The notes below the pieces were generated by a model, which was not told where the DNA came from, searched no databases, and saw nothing but the letters and a program-made list of their open reading frames with translations. A stretch of 64,000 bases of DNA, from contig NZ_CP140772.1 in NCBI RefSeq assembly GCF_037893185.1, positions 5,952,001-6,016,000 on the forward strand. The letters run 5' to 3'. Origin of the DNA: Chitinophaga sp. 180180018-3 (lineage in GTDB: Bacteria; Bacteroidota; Bacteroidia; Chitinophagales; Chitinophagaceae). The stretch's first letter is position 1. Each line of letters opens with the position of its first letter. The position numbers and the translations under genes were made by a program. Shown piece by piece: positions 1 to 7,909 of this stretch.

Positions 1-1
1 T

Positions 2-331
2 GGCAGCAATCCGGAGGTACTGGGGAAATTCATTCGTATGCTGTCGAAAGAAATGGCTGAAAAGGAACAACAACTGATAGGCCTGGCGTATAACTCCCTG
101 CGTAAAAAAGTAGCGGAAGCATTACTGATGCTGGATAAGAAATATAATATTTCGGGAGATAAACATTTTACGATAGATATCAGCCGCGAAAACCTGGCAG
201 CCGTGGCAGGCGTTGCCAAGGAGTCGCTGATCCGCACGCTGGGCGACTTTCGCGACGAGCGGCTGATATCAGTCAAAGAAGGACAGATCGCCGTCCTTTC
301 AACAAAAAAACTGGCGGATATGGTAAACTGA
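2..331 (+). CDS. Crp/Fnr-family transcription regulator, C-terminal part
   Basis: The open frame enters from the left edge, so the cyclic-nucleotide-binding-like N-terminal domain lies outside the window. About 109 residues remain: the end of the long dimerisation helix (GKFIRMLSKEMAEKEQQL) and a winged helix-turn-helix. The stretch DISRENLAAVAGVAKESLIR, followed by a second helix and the wing (LISVKEGQIAVLS), matches the DNA-binding part of Crp/Fnr proteins. An ATG at 38 lies inside the dimerisation helix and is unlikely to be the true start. The effector (cyclic nucleotide, haem, Fe-S or none) cannot be judged without the missing domain. Two small helical genes follow on the opposite strand, end to end. 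Family assignment is firm; regulon unknown. Confidence 0.85.
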   Translation, partial: GSNPEVLGKFIRMLSKEMAEKEQQLIGLAYNSLRKKVAEALLMLDKKYNISGDKHFTIDISRENLAAVAGVAKESLIRTLGDFRDERLISVKEGQIAVLSTKKLADMVN

Positions 332-341
332 TTGATCCCTT

Positions 342-713
342 TCAGGATGCAATAAACTGTAGAAACGACGATTTCAGATGATCATATTCCCTGATCATCT
401 GTTCAATGGCTGTTTTAAGTCTGGCATATGAATACGGCGCGGGTATGCCGGCCGGTTGTTTCTCCAGCCACTCCAGCTGCTCTTTAATCTCATGACGCAA
501 CAGCACTAACAAATCTTCCCGCTCCAACATGGCAAGCTGAAACTCTTCCGCTTCTTCAATAAACGACCGGCGCGCCGATTCCTTCAACGCTGTAGCCAAA
601 CGATGAATCATGGAGGCGTTGTCCTCCCGCAAGGTTTTCACGTCGCTGATCCACATCCTGCAAATTTCCGTATAAGCGGGATGTTCGGGATCTCGCAATA
701 GTTCCTCTGGCAT
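342..713 (-). CDS. small all-helical protein of unknown function
   Basis: 123 residues, no signal peptide and no membrane segment. The sequence is rich in Glu, Leu, Arg and Ala with few Gly or Pro, and looks like two or three long amphipathic helices (for example SFIEEAEEFQLAMLEREDLL and LKTAIEQMIREYDHLKSSFL). I do not recognise the family. It starts 10 bp after the stop of the upstream 724-1266 gene on the same strand, so the two are almost certainly one transcript and possibly one complex. Its stop lies 10 bp from the convergent Crp/Fnr gene. Confidence 0.7.
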   Translation of the reverse strand: MPEELLRDPEHPAYTEICRMWISDVKTLREDNASMIHRLATALKESARRSFIEEAEEFQLAMLEREDLLVLLRHEIKEQLEWLEKQPAGIPAPYSYARLKTAIEQMIREYDHLKSSFLQFIAS

Positions 714-723
714 ATTTAAACAG

Positions 724-1266
724 CTAATTATAATAAGTTTGCAGCCCGTGCAAATCCTGCTCCTCTTTCCATCTTTTCAACAGGCTGCTTATTTTTTGCT
801 GATGCATGTACATTTCGCGGATGTCGGTTTGCAACGCGGCCAGCTGTACTGCAGGATAACCCGCCGCCTGGATACTGTTTTCCTCCACAAAATCATCGAT
901 CAACGCCAGTATCGTCTTCGTCTGTAGCATAAACTCCTTTACCAGGCGGGTTACCTTACTTATATGCTCATGCCCCGGGGCCTGACCGCTGTCTCCTTTA
1001 CCGGGCTTCAGCACCTGCTTCAGCTCTTCTTTCAGGTTGTGCAACACTACATTATTATAAATGCTTACTTCCCGGTAGAAATGTATGATCAGCTCATTAA
1101 AATCGTGGTGTATAGCAGGCATGTTTCCTGTTGCAGTGGTAACGCGGGCGTAAAAATCCTCTGTCCGATCCAGCACTTTCGTCGCCTGAGACATCGCCTT
1201 ATCAGTAATACAGCGGTGTATTTCTTCTGCATACATGGTATTATAATCCAGCAGCCCCATTTTCAT
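724..1266 (-). CDS. helical-bundle protein of unknown function
   Basis: The frame is open up to 1419, but the first ~50 residues of that longer form (Arg/Phe-rich, no clear fold) look like untranslated leader. I prefer the start at 1266, beginning MKMGLLDYNTMYAEEIH; the second Met at 1260 is an alternative. The product is about 180 residues, cytoplasmic and all-helical, with His-rich positions (AIHHDFNELIIHFYREV) that faintly recall four-helix metal or haem-binding bundles, though no defined ligand motif is visible. It precedes the 123-aa helical gene by 10 bp. Function not recognised; the His-rich bundle idea is inference only. Confidence 0.65.
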   Translation of the reverse strand: MKMGLLDYNTMYAEEIHRCITDKAMSQATKVLDRTEDFYARVTTATGNMPAIHHDFNELIIHFYREVSIYNNVVLHNLKEELKQVLKPGKGDSGQAPGHEHISKVTRLVKEFMLQTKTILALIDDFVEENSIQAAGYPAVQLAALQTDIREMYMHQQKISSLLKRWKEEQDLHGLQTYYN

Positions 1267-1612
1267 TTCCAGTAACACCTTTATTCCCGCTTTCCTTCCG
1301 TACTGCCGGTAAATAAAATTGCCATACTTCTGCAAATTCCGGATGGGAAAGAAAAGAAAACCTTCACAAAACTTACGTTGCCGGGAACCGGGCGTCAATC
1401 CGCTAAACATGATCTGCATTTTTTGAAAAAAGGAATAAAAGTATCACCGTCCAGTGTAACGGTGATACTTCTCCAACCGCACATCTCCGTTATTATTCTA
1501 ATTTGCACTCTTTCGTTGAATACTGATGTAAAACTACCGTTGTTCACTATGCTGAACAATGACTGGCATTACCCGGGTAGATGATATTCGTCATCGCCGG
1601 TGATGACGCAGG
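1267..1612. other. intergenic region with hairpins
   Basis: About 350 bp between the helical-protein gene and the stop of the glycosyltransferase gene. The left part is the leader of the helical gene. It holds a strong minus-strand terminator (1439-1470), a smaller hairpin with arms TTGTTCA/TGAACAA near 1550-1570, and an imperfect palindrome TCATCGCCGGTGATGA near 1589-1604. No additional gene seen. Confidence 0.5.
1439..1470 (-). terminator. Rho-independent terminator of the glycosyltransferase gene
   Basis: Perfect 12-bp stem AAGTATCACCGT (1439-1450) / ACGGTGATACTT (1459-1470) with an 8-nt loop. Read on the minus strand it is followed by TTATTCCTTTTTT, a U-rich tail. It lies about 140 bp past the stop of the minus-strand gene 1613-3112 and before the next minus-strand gene. 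Confidence 0.8.
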
Positions 1613-3112
1613 TCAGTCAGGATGGGAAGATGGCCGATAATCAAGGCAGCGGAAAACAAGGAACTTCCGTACCACGCGCCCATGGCGGGTTACAACAATG
1701 GGAGGCAGCGGACTTACCGACCGGAAGTAGGGTTGCAGCTCCGCTACGGATGCCTGCTCATCTTTATCGTCGTTCACATCGGTCAGTGAGTTAATGAAGA
1801 TGGCGTTTTTTCCTTTCAACGTTTGAAAATCCGTTCCTATGAAATCGAACTGCAGTGCATGCTGCCCGATGACGTTCCGGGAATATACCATCCGGCCTAG
1901 GTAGAGGTTAAGCATCGCGCTGGTTTTATAATCATCTGCAGAAAAAATAAAATCATCCGGGTACTGCGCTGCCAATGCAGTGGCACCCTCGCCAAGGCCA
2001 TCCCATCCGATCATGGTATCGTCTGAATGGATCGGCACCGGGTAAAACAACACTTCCACCGCCAGCGCCAGATGTACCACCACCGAGCAGATCCACTGCC
2101 AGTATATATAGCGCCGGGTTAACCAGATACTTACCCAGATGATACCGGTAATATAAGCAGGCATCATCCAGTTGATCTTTACCCAATACACCGGGGAAAT
2201 AATAAAGAAGAGCAGGAATAGCGGTGCAAAAAAACAAAGCAGGAACAATTGCTGCACAGGAATGCGCGTCCAGTGCCAACGATACTTGCGAACCAGTTTG
2301 TAACCGTAATACAACAACGCAAAAAATAACACCGGTAACAGGATCGCCGTCTGATGGCCTATCACGCCGAAGAAATCGAGCGGATGCAGTTCTGCTCCAC
2401 CTACCCTTTCCGACGACTGGAACCGGAACGATGCAAAACCATTATTCACATTCCAGATCACCACTGGCAAAATGGTGATAACAAATGCCAGTATACTTAA
2501 AAAGAACCAGGGCGAATATAAATACCGGCGGTATTTGGGAGATAACAACAGGAACAGTACTGCGCCCGCAGGCAGAAACAGCGCTGTATACTTGCTATCG
2601 AACGCAAGCCCCATCGCAATTCCGGACCATATCCACCATACTTTTCGCTCTTCAAATACGGCCTTGTACATGGCTATGAGCGACAATGTCCAGCACAGCA
2701 TCAGCGGCACATCGGGTGTAGATACCAGCGACAGTATCGTCACCATCAGCGTGGCATACAACAACTGCAGCCCGTTCCAGGCTTTTTCACGCGGCAGGAA
2801 ATACCTGGCAAGACGGTAAAACGCCAGCAATGCCGCCACTGTAATCAGCGTATCGGCCAACTTGATGACGTATACATGTCGCCCTAACAAATCGGTAGCT
2901 CCACGCAGCAGCAGGGCAATAGCCGGTGGATGATCGAAATAGGAAAGTGCCAGGTGCTGGCCGTAGAAGTAATAGTAGGCATCCTGGGGCATCGCCCCCA
3001 TCAGCCATATGAAAGAAAAACGCAGTAGTACAATAAAAGCGATGGCGGCTGCCATCCATTTATTTGCTGTGATATAGGCTAAAAAATGTTTACGCCCGGC
3101 CCGGTCATCCAT
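1613..3112 (-). CDS. GT39/ArnT-like membrane glycosyltransferase
   Basis: About 499 residues with roughly eleven hydrophobic segments. The N-terminal third has the dolichyl-phosphate-mannosyltransferase/ArnT-type layout (PMT_2 family): a periplasmic loop after TM1 with PQDAYYYFYGQHLALSYFDH, where the acidic residue before the tyrosines and the YFDHPP box are the expected catalytic and lipid-phosphate region. A hydrophilic C-terminal domain follows the last helix. Such enzymes move a sugar from a polyprenyl-phosphate donor to lipid A, protein or a glycolipid at the outer face of the inner membrane; the acceptor cannot be told here. I choose the Met at 3112 (MDDRAGRKHF) over 3163 because the longer form adds only a short tail before a basic N-terminus. 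The stop region is followed by a strong terminator. Confidence 0.8.
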   Translation of the reverse strand: MDDRAGRKHFLAYITANKWMAAAIAFIVLLRFSFIWLMGAMPQDAYYYFYGQHLALSYFDHPPAIALLLRGATDLLGRHVYVIKLADTLITVAALLAFYRLARYFLPREKAWNGLQLLYATLMVTILSLVSTPDVPLMLCWTLSLIAMYKAVFEERKVWWIWSGIAMGLAFDSKYTALFLPAGAVLFLLLSPKYRRYLYSPWFFLSILAFVITILPVVIWNVNNGFASFRFQSSERVGGAELHPLDFFGVIGHQTAILLPVLFFALLYYGYKLVRKYRWHWTRIPVQQLFLLCFFAPLFLLFFIISPVYWVKINWMMPAYITGIIWVSIWLTRRYIYWQWICSVVVHLALAVEVLFYPVPIHSDDTMIGWDGLGEGATALAAQYPDDFIFSADDYKTSAMLNLYLGRMVYSRNVIGQHALQFDFIGTDFQTLKGKNAIFINSLTDVNDDKDEQASVAELQPYFRSVSPLPPIVVTRHGRVVRKFLVFRCLDYRPSSHPD

Positions 3113-3561
3113 ATAAAGCTCCCCGTTAAGTGACAGAAAAAGTGTGATAAAGCCAACCCGCAATGTTTATGCCCCTTGCAGACATTTTTACATTGATTAA
3201 CCAAAGTTCATTTTTTTTTTGCGGATTCCTTAATATTTCCTAGCTTCATGTCCCAGACCCCAAAGTATAAGTCCGAACCCCTTTGCAACAGTTTTTGGAG
3301 ATGTAACCTCAAGTATCCGATTGAAAAATTTATAGCGTATGCTTTCGGACTATACGGGATCTGCACTTAATTAAAATTTCAACACTTTGTAAAACACTAA
3401 CAGCAAATCCGGTCATTTTGTACTGGCATTACGTAGCCAGGGCTGTGTTATTGAGCATTTATGTGTACACCCCAGAATTCACCGAATAACGGTGTGGCTA
3501 GCTATTGTCCTGTGACTGAACGGCTGTTTATCATCCTACAACACGGATCATCATTGCTTTT
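3113..3561. promoter_or_regulatory. control region upstream of the subtilase operon
   Basis: About 450 bp without a gene, between divergent units. It contains a separated inverted repeat AGTCCGAA (3270-3277) / TTCGGACT (3344-3351), each arm flanked by TATA-like bases; a small hairpin CACCG-AATAA-CGGTG (3480-3494) about 70 bp before the operon start; and CTGGC (3423-3427) / GCCAG (3436-3440) around a central TACGTA. No clean TAnnTTTG box was found. The position means that operon control almost surely lies here; the role of each repeat is inference. Confidence 0.45.
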
Positions 3562-4863
3562 ATGAAAGAGCATATCATTATTAAAGTGGCAGCAAACGTG
3601 CAGGAACAACTTCCCGCCAGCATTCCCTACTGGATTGATTTTATCAATGATAAGACAACCGTGGTGGAAAGGTTCCTTCCTGACGTGGACCGCATCTTTA
3701 ATGAGGTGAACCGTAAATTCTGGACCACCCGGGAATATAAACCACATACTAATGATTGGAGTGCAGACGAAATGAACGCCAGCCTGCACCTCACCTTCCG
3801 TATCATTCTGCAGCAAGATGGGAAGTTACCCGATGAAGCCATACAACGGATCGGGCAGCTTCCTTTCATTTTGCAGGTACGTACACTGCTACTGGGCACC
3901 ACGGAGCTGCCCGGTGAAACAGTTGGTGCACTCTCGATGGCAGTTACAGACCCGGGGGAAATGATCTATCTCCCCTACGCCAAAGAATGGACCCATGGTG
4001 TGAAAGATGTGCGCGTAGCAGTACTCGACACCGGCGCCAATTTCACTCATCCTGAACTGGAAAATAAAATTGTGCTCAGAAAAAATTTCGTTGACCTGCA
4101 GGGACTTGATACCTCCGCATTCATTGGAGATGTGTTAAATATAGATGCGTTACCGGAAGACCAGGTAGGGCACGGTACGCATGTATCCGGTATACTGGCC
4201 GCCAGGGGATTGAAGATGAATGAAGGTGTTTGTCCTTCCTGCAGCCTGATGGTAGTACGGGTACTCGCCGCCATGAAAAGCGGCAACCGTATAGTGGGTG
4301 CAGGCATCGTAGACAATATCAACAATGGCATCAAATGGGCAGTGGATCATGGCGCCGACGTAATTAATATGAGCCTCGGTATAAAACATTCCGGTGGCGG
4401 TTTACCGCATGAAGACATTGTAAAATATGCGCTGAGTAAAAACGTAACAATTGTGGCCGCCAGTGGCAACGACGGCACCGACGAAAAATATTATCCCGGC
4501 GCACTGGACGGCGTTTTTGCAGTAGGTGCAGTGGATAGCTCCGGCCAGGTAACAGGCTTCACCTCCTATGGCGCCAACATCACCGTGGTAGCGCCAGGCG
4601 CCAACATCTACAGCTCTTACCTCAACAACGGCTATGCTCTTTCTTCCGGCACCTCGCAGGCATCACCGTTTGTAAGCGGAGCAGTAGCACTTATGAAATC
4701 GCTGGCTTATGAAAAAGGCCGCAAACTCACCAATGCTGACATCAATTATATCCTGAGAAATACATCCGACAGGCTCACCAGCAAAGTAAGGGATCAGAAG
4801 GCCGGATATGGCCTGCTCAACCTGGCAGATTCATTCAAACTGTTAAACGCTATTTTATCATAA
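3562..4863 (+). CDS. S8 family serine peptidase (subtilase), no signal peptide
   Basis: 433 residues. The catalytic triad is complete: Asp156 (VAVLDTGANF), His204 (GHGTHVSGILAA) and Ser365 (GTSQASPFVSG), with the oxyanion Asn303 in AASGNDG. The usual GTSMASP box has Gln for Met. Before the catalytic domain lies a ~140-residue N-terminal region that resembles neither a signal peptide nor a standard I9 propeptide; it begins MKEHIIIKVAANVQEQLP. No hydrophobic leader is seen and no T9SS C-terminal domain, so the enzyme is probably made in the cytoplasm. It is the first gene of a nine-gene operon, with 20 bp to the next ORF. Likely role (inference): processing or activation of the operon's other products, or cutting a cellular target on a trigger. 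Confidence 0.9.
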   Translation: MKEHIIIKVAANVQEQLPASIPYWIDFINDKTTVVERFLPDVDRIFNEVNRKFWTTREYKPHTNDWSADEMNASLHLTFRIILQQDGKLPDEAIQRIGQLPFILQVRTLLLGTTELPGETVGALSMAVTDPGEMIYLPYAKEWTHGVKDVRVAVLDTGANFTHPELENKIVLRKNFVDLQGLDTSAFIGDVLNIDALPEDQVGHGTHVSGILAARGLKMNEGVCPSCSLMVVRVLAAMKSGNRIVGAGIVDNINNGIKWAVDHGADVINMSLGIKHSGGGLPHEDIVKYALSKNVTIVAASGNDGTDEKYYPGALDGVFAVGAVDSSGQVTGFTSYGANITVVAPGANIYSSYLNNGYALSSGTSQASPFVSGAVALMKSLAYEKGRKLTNADINYILRNTSDRLTSKVRDQKAGYGLLNLADSFKLLNAILS

Positions 4864-4883
4864 ATTCTTTAAACAAAAAGTCA

Positions 4884-6812
4884 ATGGCAACGCTCAATTT
4901 TTTCCCTACAAACGGCGTTAAAATACGCAGAACAAATGTCACAACAAATGGCGTCACTGCTGATATTGATGCCAATGTGAAAGAGCAGCTGGTGTATCTG
5001 AATGATCTCCTGAGTAAACCCATCTATATGAAAGATGCGAACGGAGATTGGACCGGGCCGGAAGGCACACCTATCCAGGAATTTGTAACTGCCTCGCTGA
5101 CAACCAGGCGCTACGGCAGCAGATATAAAGATGATCAGCAATGGGAAGACGGTAGCCTCCTGAATGGTATCTACCGGGCCATCAATGCCAACAGCTATAT
5201 CAATAATGGCAGCACTACTCACTATAGCCTCGAAGAATACATCGATGCAGAAGATAAACTCTCCCTGCTGAAGTTTGATTTCTCCGACAGGCTGATGAAC
5301 AACTGGAATAACCTCGACATTAATCCACGCAGCATACTCAACTATTCCGGTATCGTCAACTACCTGCTGGCAATGGGCTATAATGCCGGATACCAGGAAA
5401 TAAATGGCCTTACCAATTTCATTTTTGGCAACAGGTCTGGTAACCGCAATATTATCAGCTATGCACAGGTAAGCGCCGCCCGCGAATATATCCACGCAGA
5501 GAAAGTGGATGTGGAATATAATACCGACAATAGTCAGGTTATCCAGGATATCCTCAAAGGCAATCCTTCTTTCTCCTCACAATCCTTCTACTCCTTCATA
5601 CAAAAGATAGTAGAAAACCATGTGAGCAATAGCAAAGAACTGGATCTCCTGAAATACTCAAAATATTACAATGACATACCGGTTTTGATGATCCCCCGGC
5701 TCATAAAAATGATCAAAGCCTCTGTGCTGCCGGTGACCAAAACCAATATCGATACCCTGCTGCCCATTTTCATGAACGATATTGAGAATACACCCGGATG
5801 GCAGGACGATACGTCAGATTCCGATACAACCACCGACCAGAGCGCCCCGGACTTCAGCGTTACCTTCCTCGATGAAGACAATGCCGTAGTGCAGATCCTC
5901 TCCGATAATATCCGCTGCGCTGCCCAGATGTTCTACTCCATGACCCTGGGCGACGAACTGGATGTATTCAATGTGGTAAACTTCTTCACACACAAATATA
6001 TGGTCAGAGGAAATATACAGATCTCTGACCTGCAACTCCGGGAAGACCTGCAGCTGTACGTTTTCTCCAATAAATTCACCAACCCCAGAACCGGTAAGAT
6101 CGTAGACAGAACCCGCCCGGCTGAACGCCTTATGTTCTACAAGCAGGTGTTCAACTATGGTAATGCTCCTGTTACAGAAGATGTGGTAGTGAATAAAGAA
6201 TTCCCGAAATACTGGCGCATACTCATTATGGAAGTAGCGAAGTATATTCAGAAAGCACAGGAAAGTCCTAACCCCGACAGCTATGTATCACGTCAGACAG
6301 TTATGCAGGCAGTGGAAGATCTGCAATACAACCTGTCGACTCACTGCGCCGGCATGGCAAATGTGATTTCGCCAATCATCTATGATGGGTTGTATTTTGT
6401 CATCAAACGCATACTCAGCCATCCTGAAATAGTGAAACAACTGGTGCCCGCCGGCGGTAACTGGTGGAAGGTGGTGGAACTGCTCTATGAAGGCATGAAA
6501 CATCAGCGCCCGAAGACTACTATCCTTTACAATAAAGCCAAACTGGGTTATGCGATCCTTAACTCCATTGCAGATTACAACCCGGCAACATTTGAAGATG
6601 ATACCCGCTACTCCACCTTTATCAGTAATGTGGATGCATTCATCATCAGCCAGGCACAGCTGCAAAACAGAGATGACGACGACGACAGCAAAGACGACAC
6701 CGATCAGAAACGTATCAAAGGCCGTGATAAAGACCACGATACCGATAAAGACGACGATAAAGTGCCTGAAAAAACAACTGCGCCTGCCGGCAAGGATGAA
6801 TGGGACTTTTAA
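4884..6812 (+). CDS. 642-aa protein of unknown function, subtilase operon
   Basis: I recognise no family. The protein is soluble-looking, mixed helix and strand, without signal peptide or membrane segment. Residues ~1-330 and ~330-600 look like separate globular parts joined by an acidic, Thr/Ser-rich linker (DDTSDSDTTTDQSAPD). The last ~45 residues are a highly charged, probably disordered tail of Asp/Lys/Arg (DDDDDSKDDTDQKRIKG and on) ending in DEWDF. The size and position next to the protease suggest a structural or scaffold component, but this is inference. It starts 20 bp after the subtilase stop and lies 50 bp before the 344-aa gene. Confidence 0.8.
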   Translation: MATLNFFPTNGVKIRRTNVTTNGVTADIDANVKEQLVYLNDLLSKPIYMKDANGDWTGPEGTPIQEFVTASLTTRRYGSRYKDDQQWEDGSLLNGIYRAINANSYINNGSTTHYSLEEYIDAEDKLSLLKFDFSDRLMNNWNNLDINPRSILNYSGIVNYLLAMGYNAGYQEINGLTNFIFGNRSGNRNIISYAQVSAAREYIHAEKVDVEYNTDNSQVIQDILKGNPSFSSQSFYSFIQKIVENHVSNSKELDLLKYSKYYNDIPVLMIPRLIKMIKASVLPVTKTNIDTLLPIFMNDIENTPGWQDDTSDSDTTTDQSAPDFSVTFLDEDNAVVQILSDNIRCAAQMFYSMTLGDELDVFNVVNFFTHKYMVRGNIQISDLQLREDLQLYVFSNKFTNPRTGKIVDRTRPAERLMFYKQVFNYGNAPVTEDVVVNKEFPKYWRILIMEVAKYIQKAQESPNPDSYVSRQTVMQAVEDLQYNLSTHCAGMANVISPIIYDGLYFVIKRILSHPEIVKQLVPAGGNWWKVVELLYEGMKHQRPKTTILYNKAKLGYAILNSIADYNPATFEDDTRYSTFISNVDAFIISQAQLQNRDDDDDSKDDTDQKRIKGRDKDHDTDKDDDKVPEKTTAPAGKDEWDF

Positions 6813-6862
6813 CAGACCAGGAATTTATTCGATTAATCACTTATTCAAAAGCATAACCAGCT

Positions 6863-7897
6863 ATGGACATCAATGTAATACCTTCCAAAGGTCAGATAAG
6901 GGAATTTGCCAGGGCGCAGGCAAGAGAAGTATTGGGCAGCAGCGAAGTGTTCAGGAATATGCCACTGGAAGATCAGAAAAGTATCTACCTGTCGCTGATA
7001 GATGATTATACCGCCAAACAGATGAAAAAACACGGTATAGAAGAAAGTATGGCTACCGACAGCGGAAAAGATATGGGTTATAAAGGCTATGATCCCGGCT
7101 TCCAGGGAGATACTAAATCTTTCAAGGAACTGGTTGATTCGGTAGACTTCCCCAAATTTGTGGCAGACCTGCTGAAAGCAGTGTTCGACGCCAATCTTAA
7201 AGTAATGAAAACACAAACAGACAGCTATATAAAACTGATGAAAGAAGCCACCAAATCTACCGCCGACTTCATCAAAAAAGTAAAAGACGATGATACTTTT
7301 GCAAGGCTGGCTGAATCAAGAAGTGATAAATACAACGTCATCACAGAAAAGCAACCCGATGGCAGCTCCAAACTGGCGCTCACCAATCCTGAAGGAGAAA
7401 AACACGATCTCGAAGATGCCGAAGTAAAAAAACATATCCTCGAGGCAAAAATAAATATGGCTAAAGAACACCGTGCCGCATTGCGGGAAGTACTGCTCAT
7501 GGGTGTAACCCGCCTCGTGGTGGAAAAAGGTGAAATAGACGCACAGGTAGAATTCAGCATCAAGGCTACACGCGCCAGCACCGCGCACCACGACGATCAG
7601 AACATCAATACCGTGAACACACATGTCGAAGCAGACGGAGGGATACTCGGTTCTATATTCGGAGGACCAAGCATGACCACCGATATCACCAACACCAATA
7701 TACAGGTAAACACTTCCGACAAAAAGGCTACAGACGATCTCACCGCTAACCTCAAGGGACATGTAAATATCAAGTTCAAAACAGATTATTTCAAACTGGA
7801 CAACTTCGCCAACATGTATGCAGATGGTGGCGTAGCAGCCCTGAAACCAGCTGGCGCAGCACCCGCTATTGCAGCTCCCGCCGCAGCACCCCGTTAA
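6863..7897 (+). CDS. 344-aa protein of unknown function, subtilase operon (distant DUF2589-like look)
   Basis: The first ~190 residues are charged and helical (QIREFARAQAREVLGSSEVF; SYIKLMKEATKSTADFIKKV). Residues ~205-320 are predicted strands with Thr/Asn/Asp-rich stretches (VVEKGEIDAQVEFSIKATRA, then a glycine turn GGILGSIFGG). The order of an amphipathic strand, a polar Ser/Thr stretch and a second polar strand recalls DUF2589-type proteins, but this is only a resemblance. The tail is an Ala/Pro run (AAPAIAAPAAAPR). No signal peptide. Only 12 bp separate it from the 684-aa gene. Confidence 0.75.
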   Translation: MDINVIPSKGQIREFARAQAREVLGSSEVFRNMPLEDQKSIYLSLIDDYTAKQMKKHGIEESMATDSGKDMGYKGYDPGFQGDTKSFKELVDSVDFPKFVADLLKAVFDANLKVMKTQTDSYIKLMKEATKSTADFIKKVKDDDTFARLAESRSDKYNVITEKQPDGSSKLALTNPEGEKHDLEDAEVKKHILEAKINMAKEHRAALREVLLMGVTRLVVEKGEIDAQVEFSIKATRASTAHHDDQNINTVNTHVEADGGILGSIFGGPSMTTDITNTNIQVNTSDKKATDDLTANLKGHVNIKFKTDYFKLDNFANMYADGGVAALKPAGAAPAIAAPAAAPR

Positions 7898-7909
7898 TAA
7901 TCTTTCATT

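Noticed and set aside
4881..5495. 204-aa minus-strand ORF antisense to the 642-aa gene
   Set aside because: The plus-strand frame spans the whole region with consistent codon use and operon spacing; the minus-strand frame looks like its shadow.
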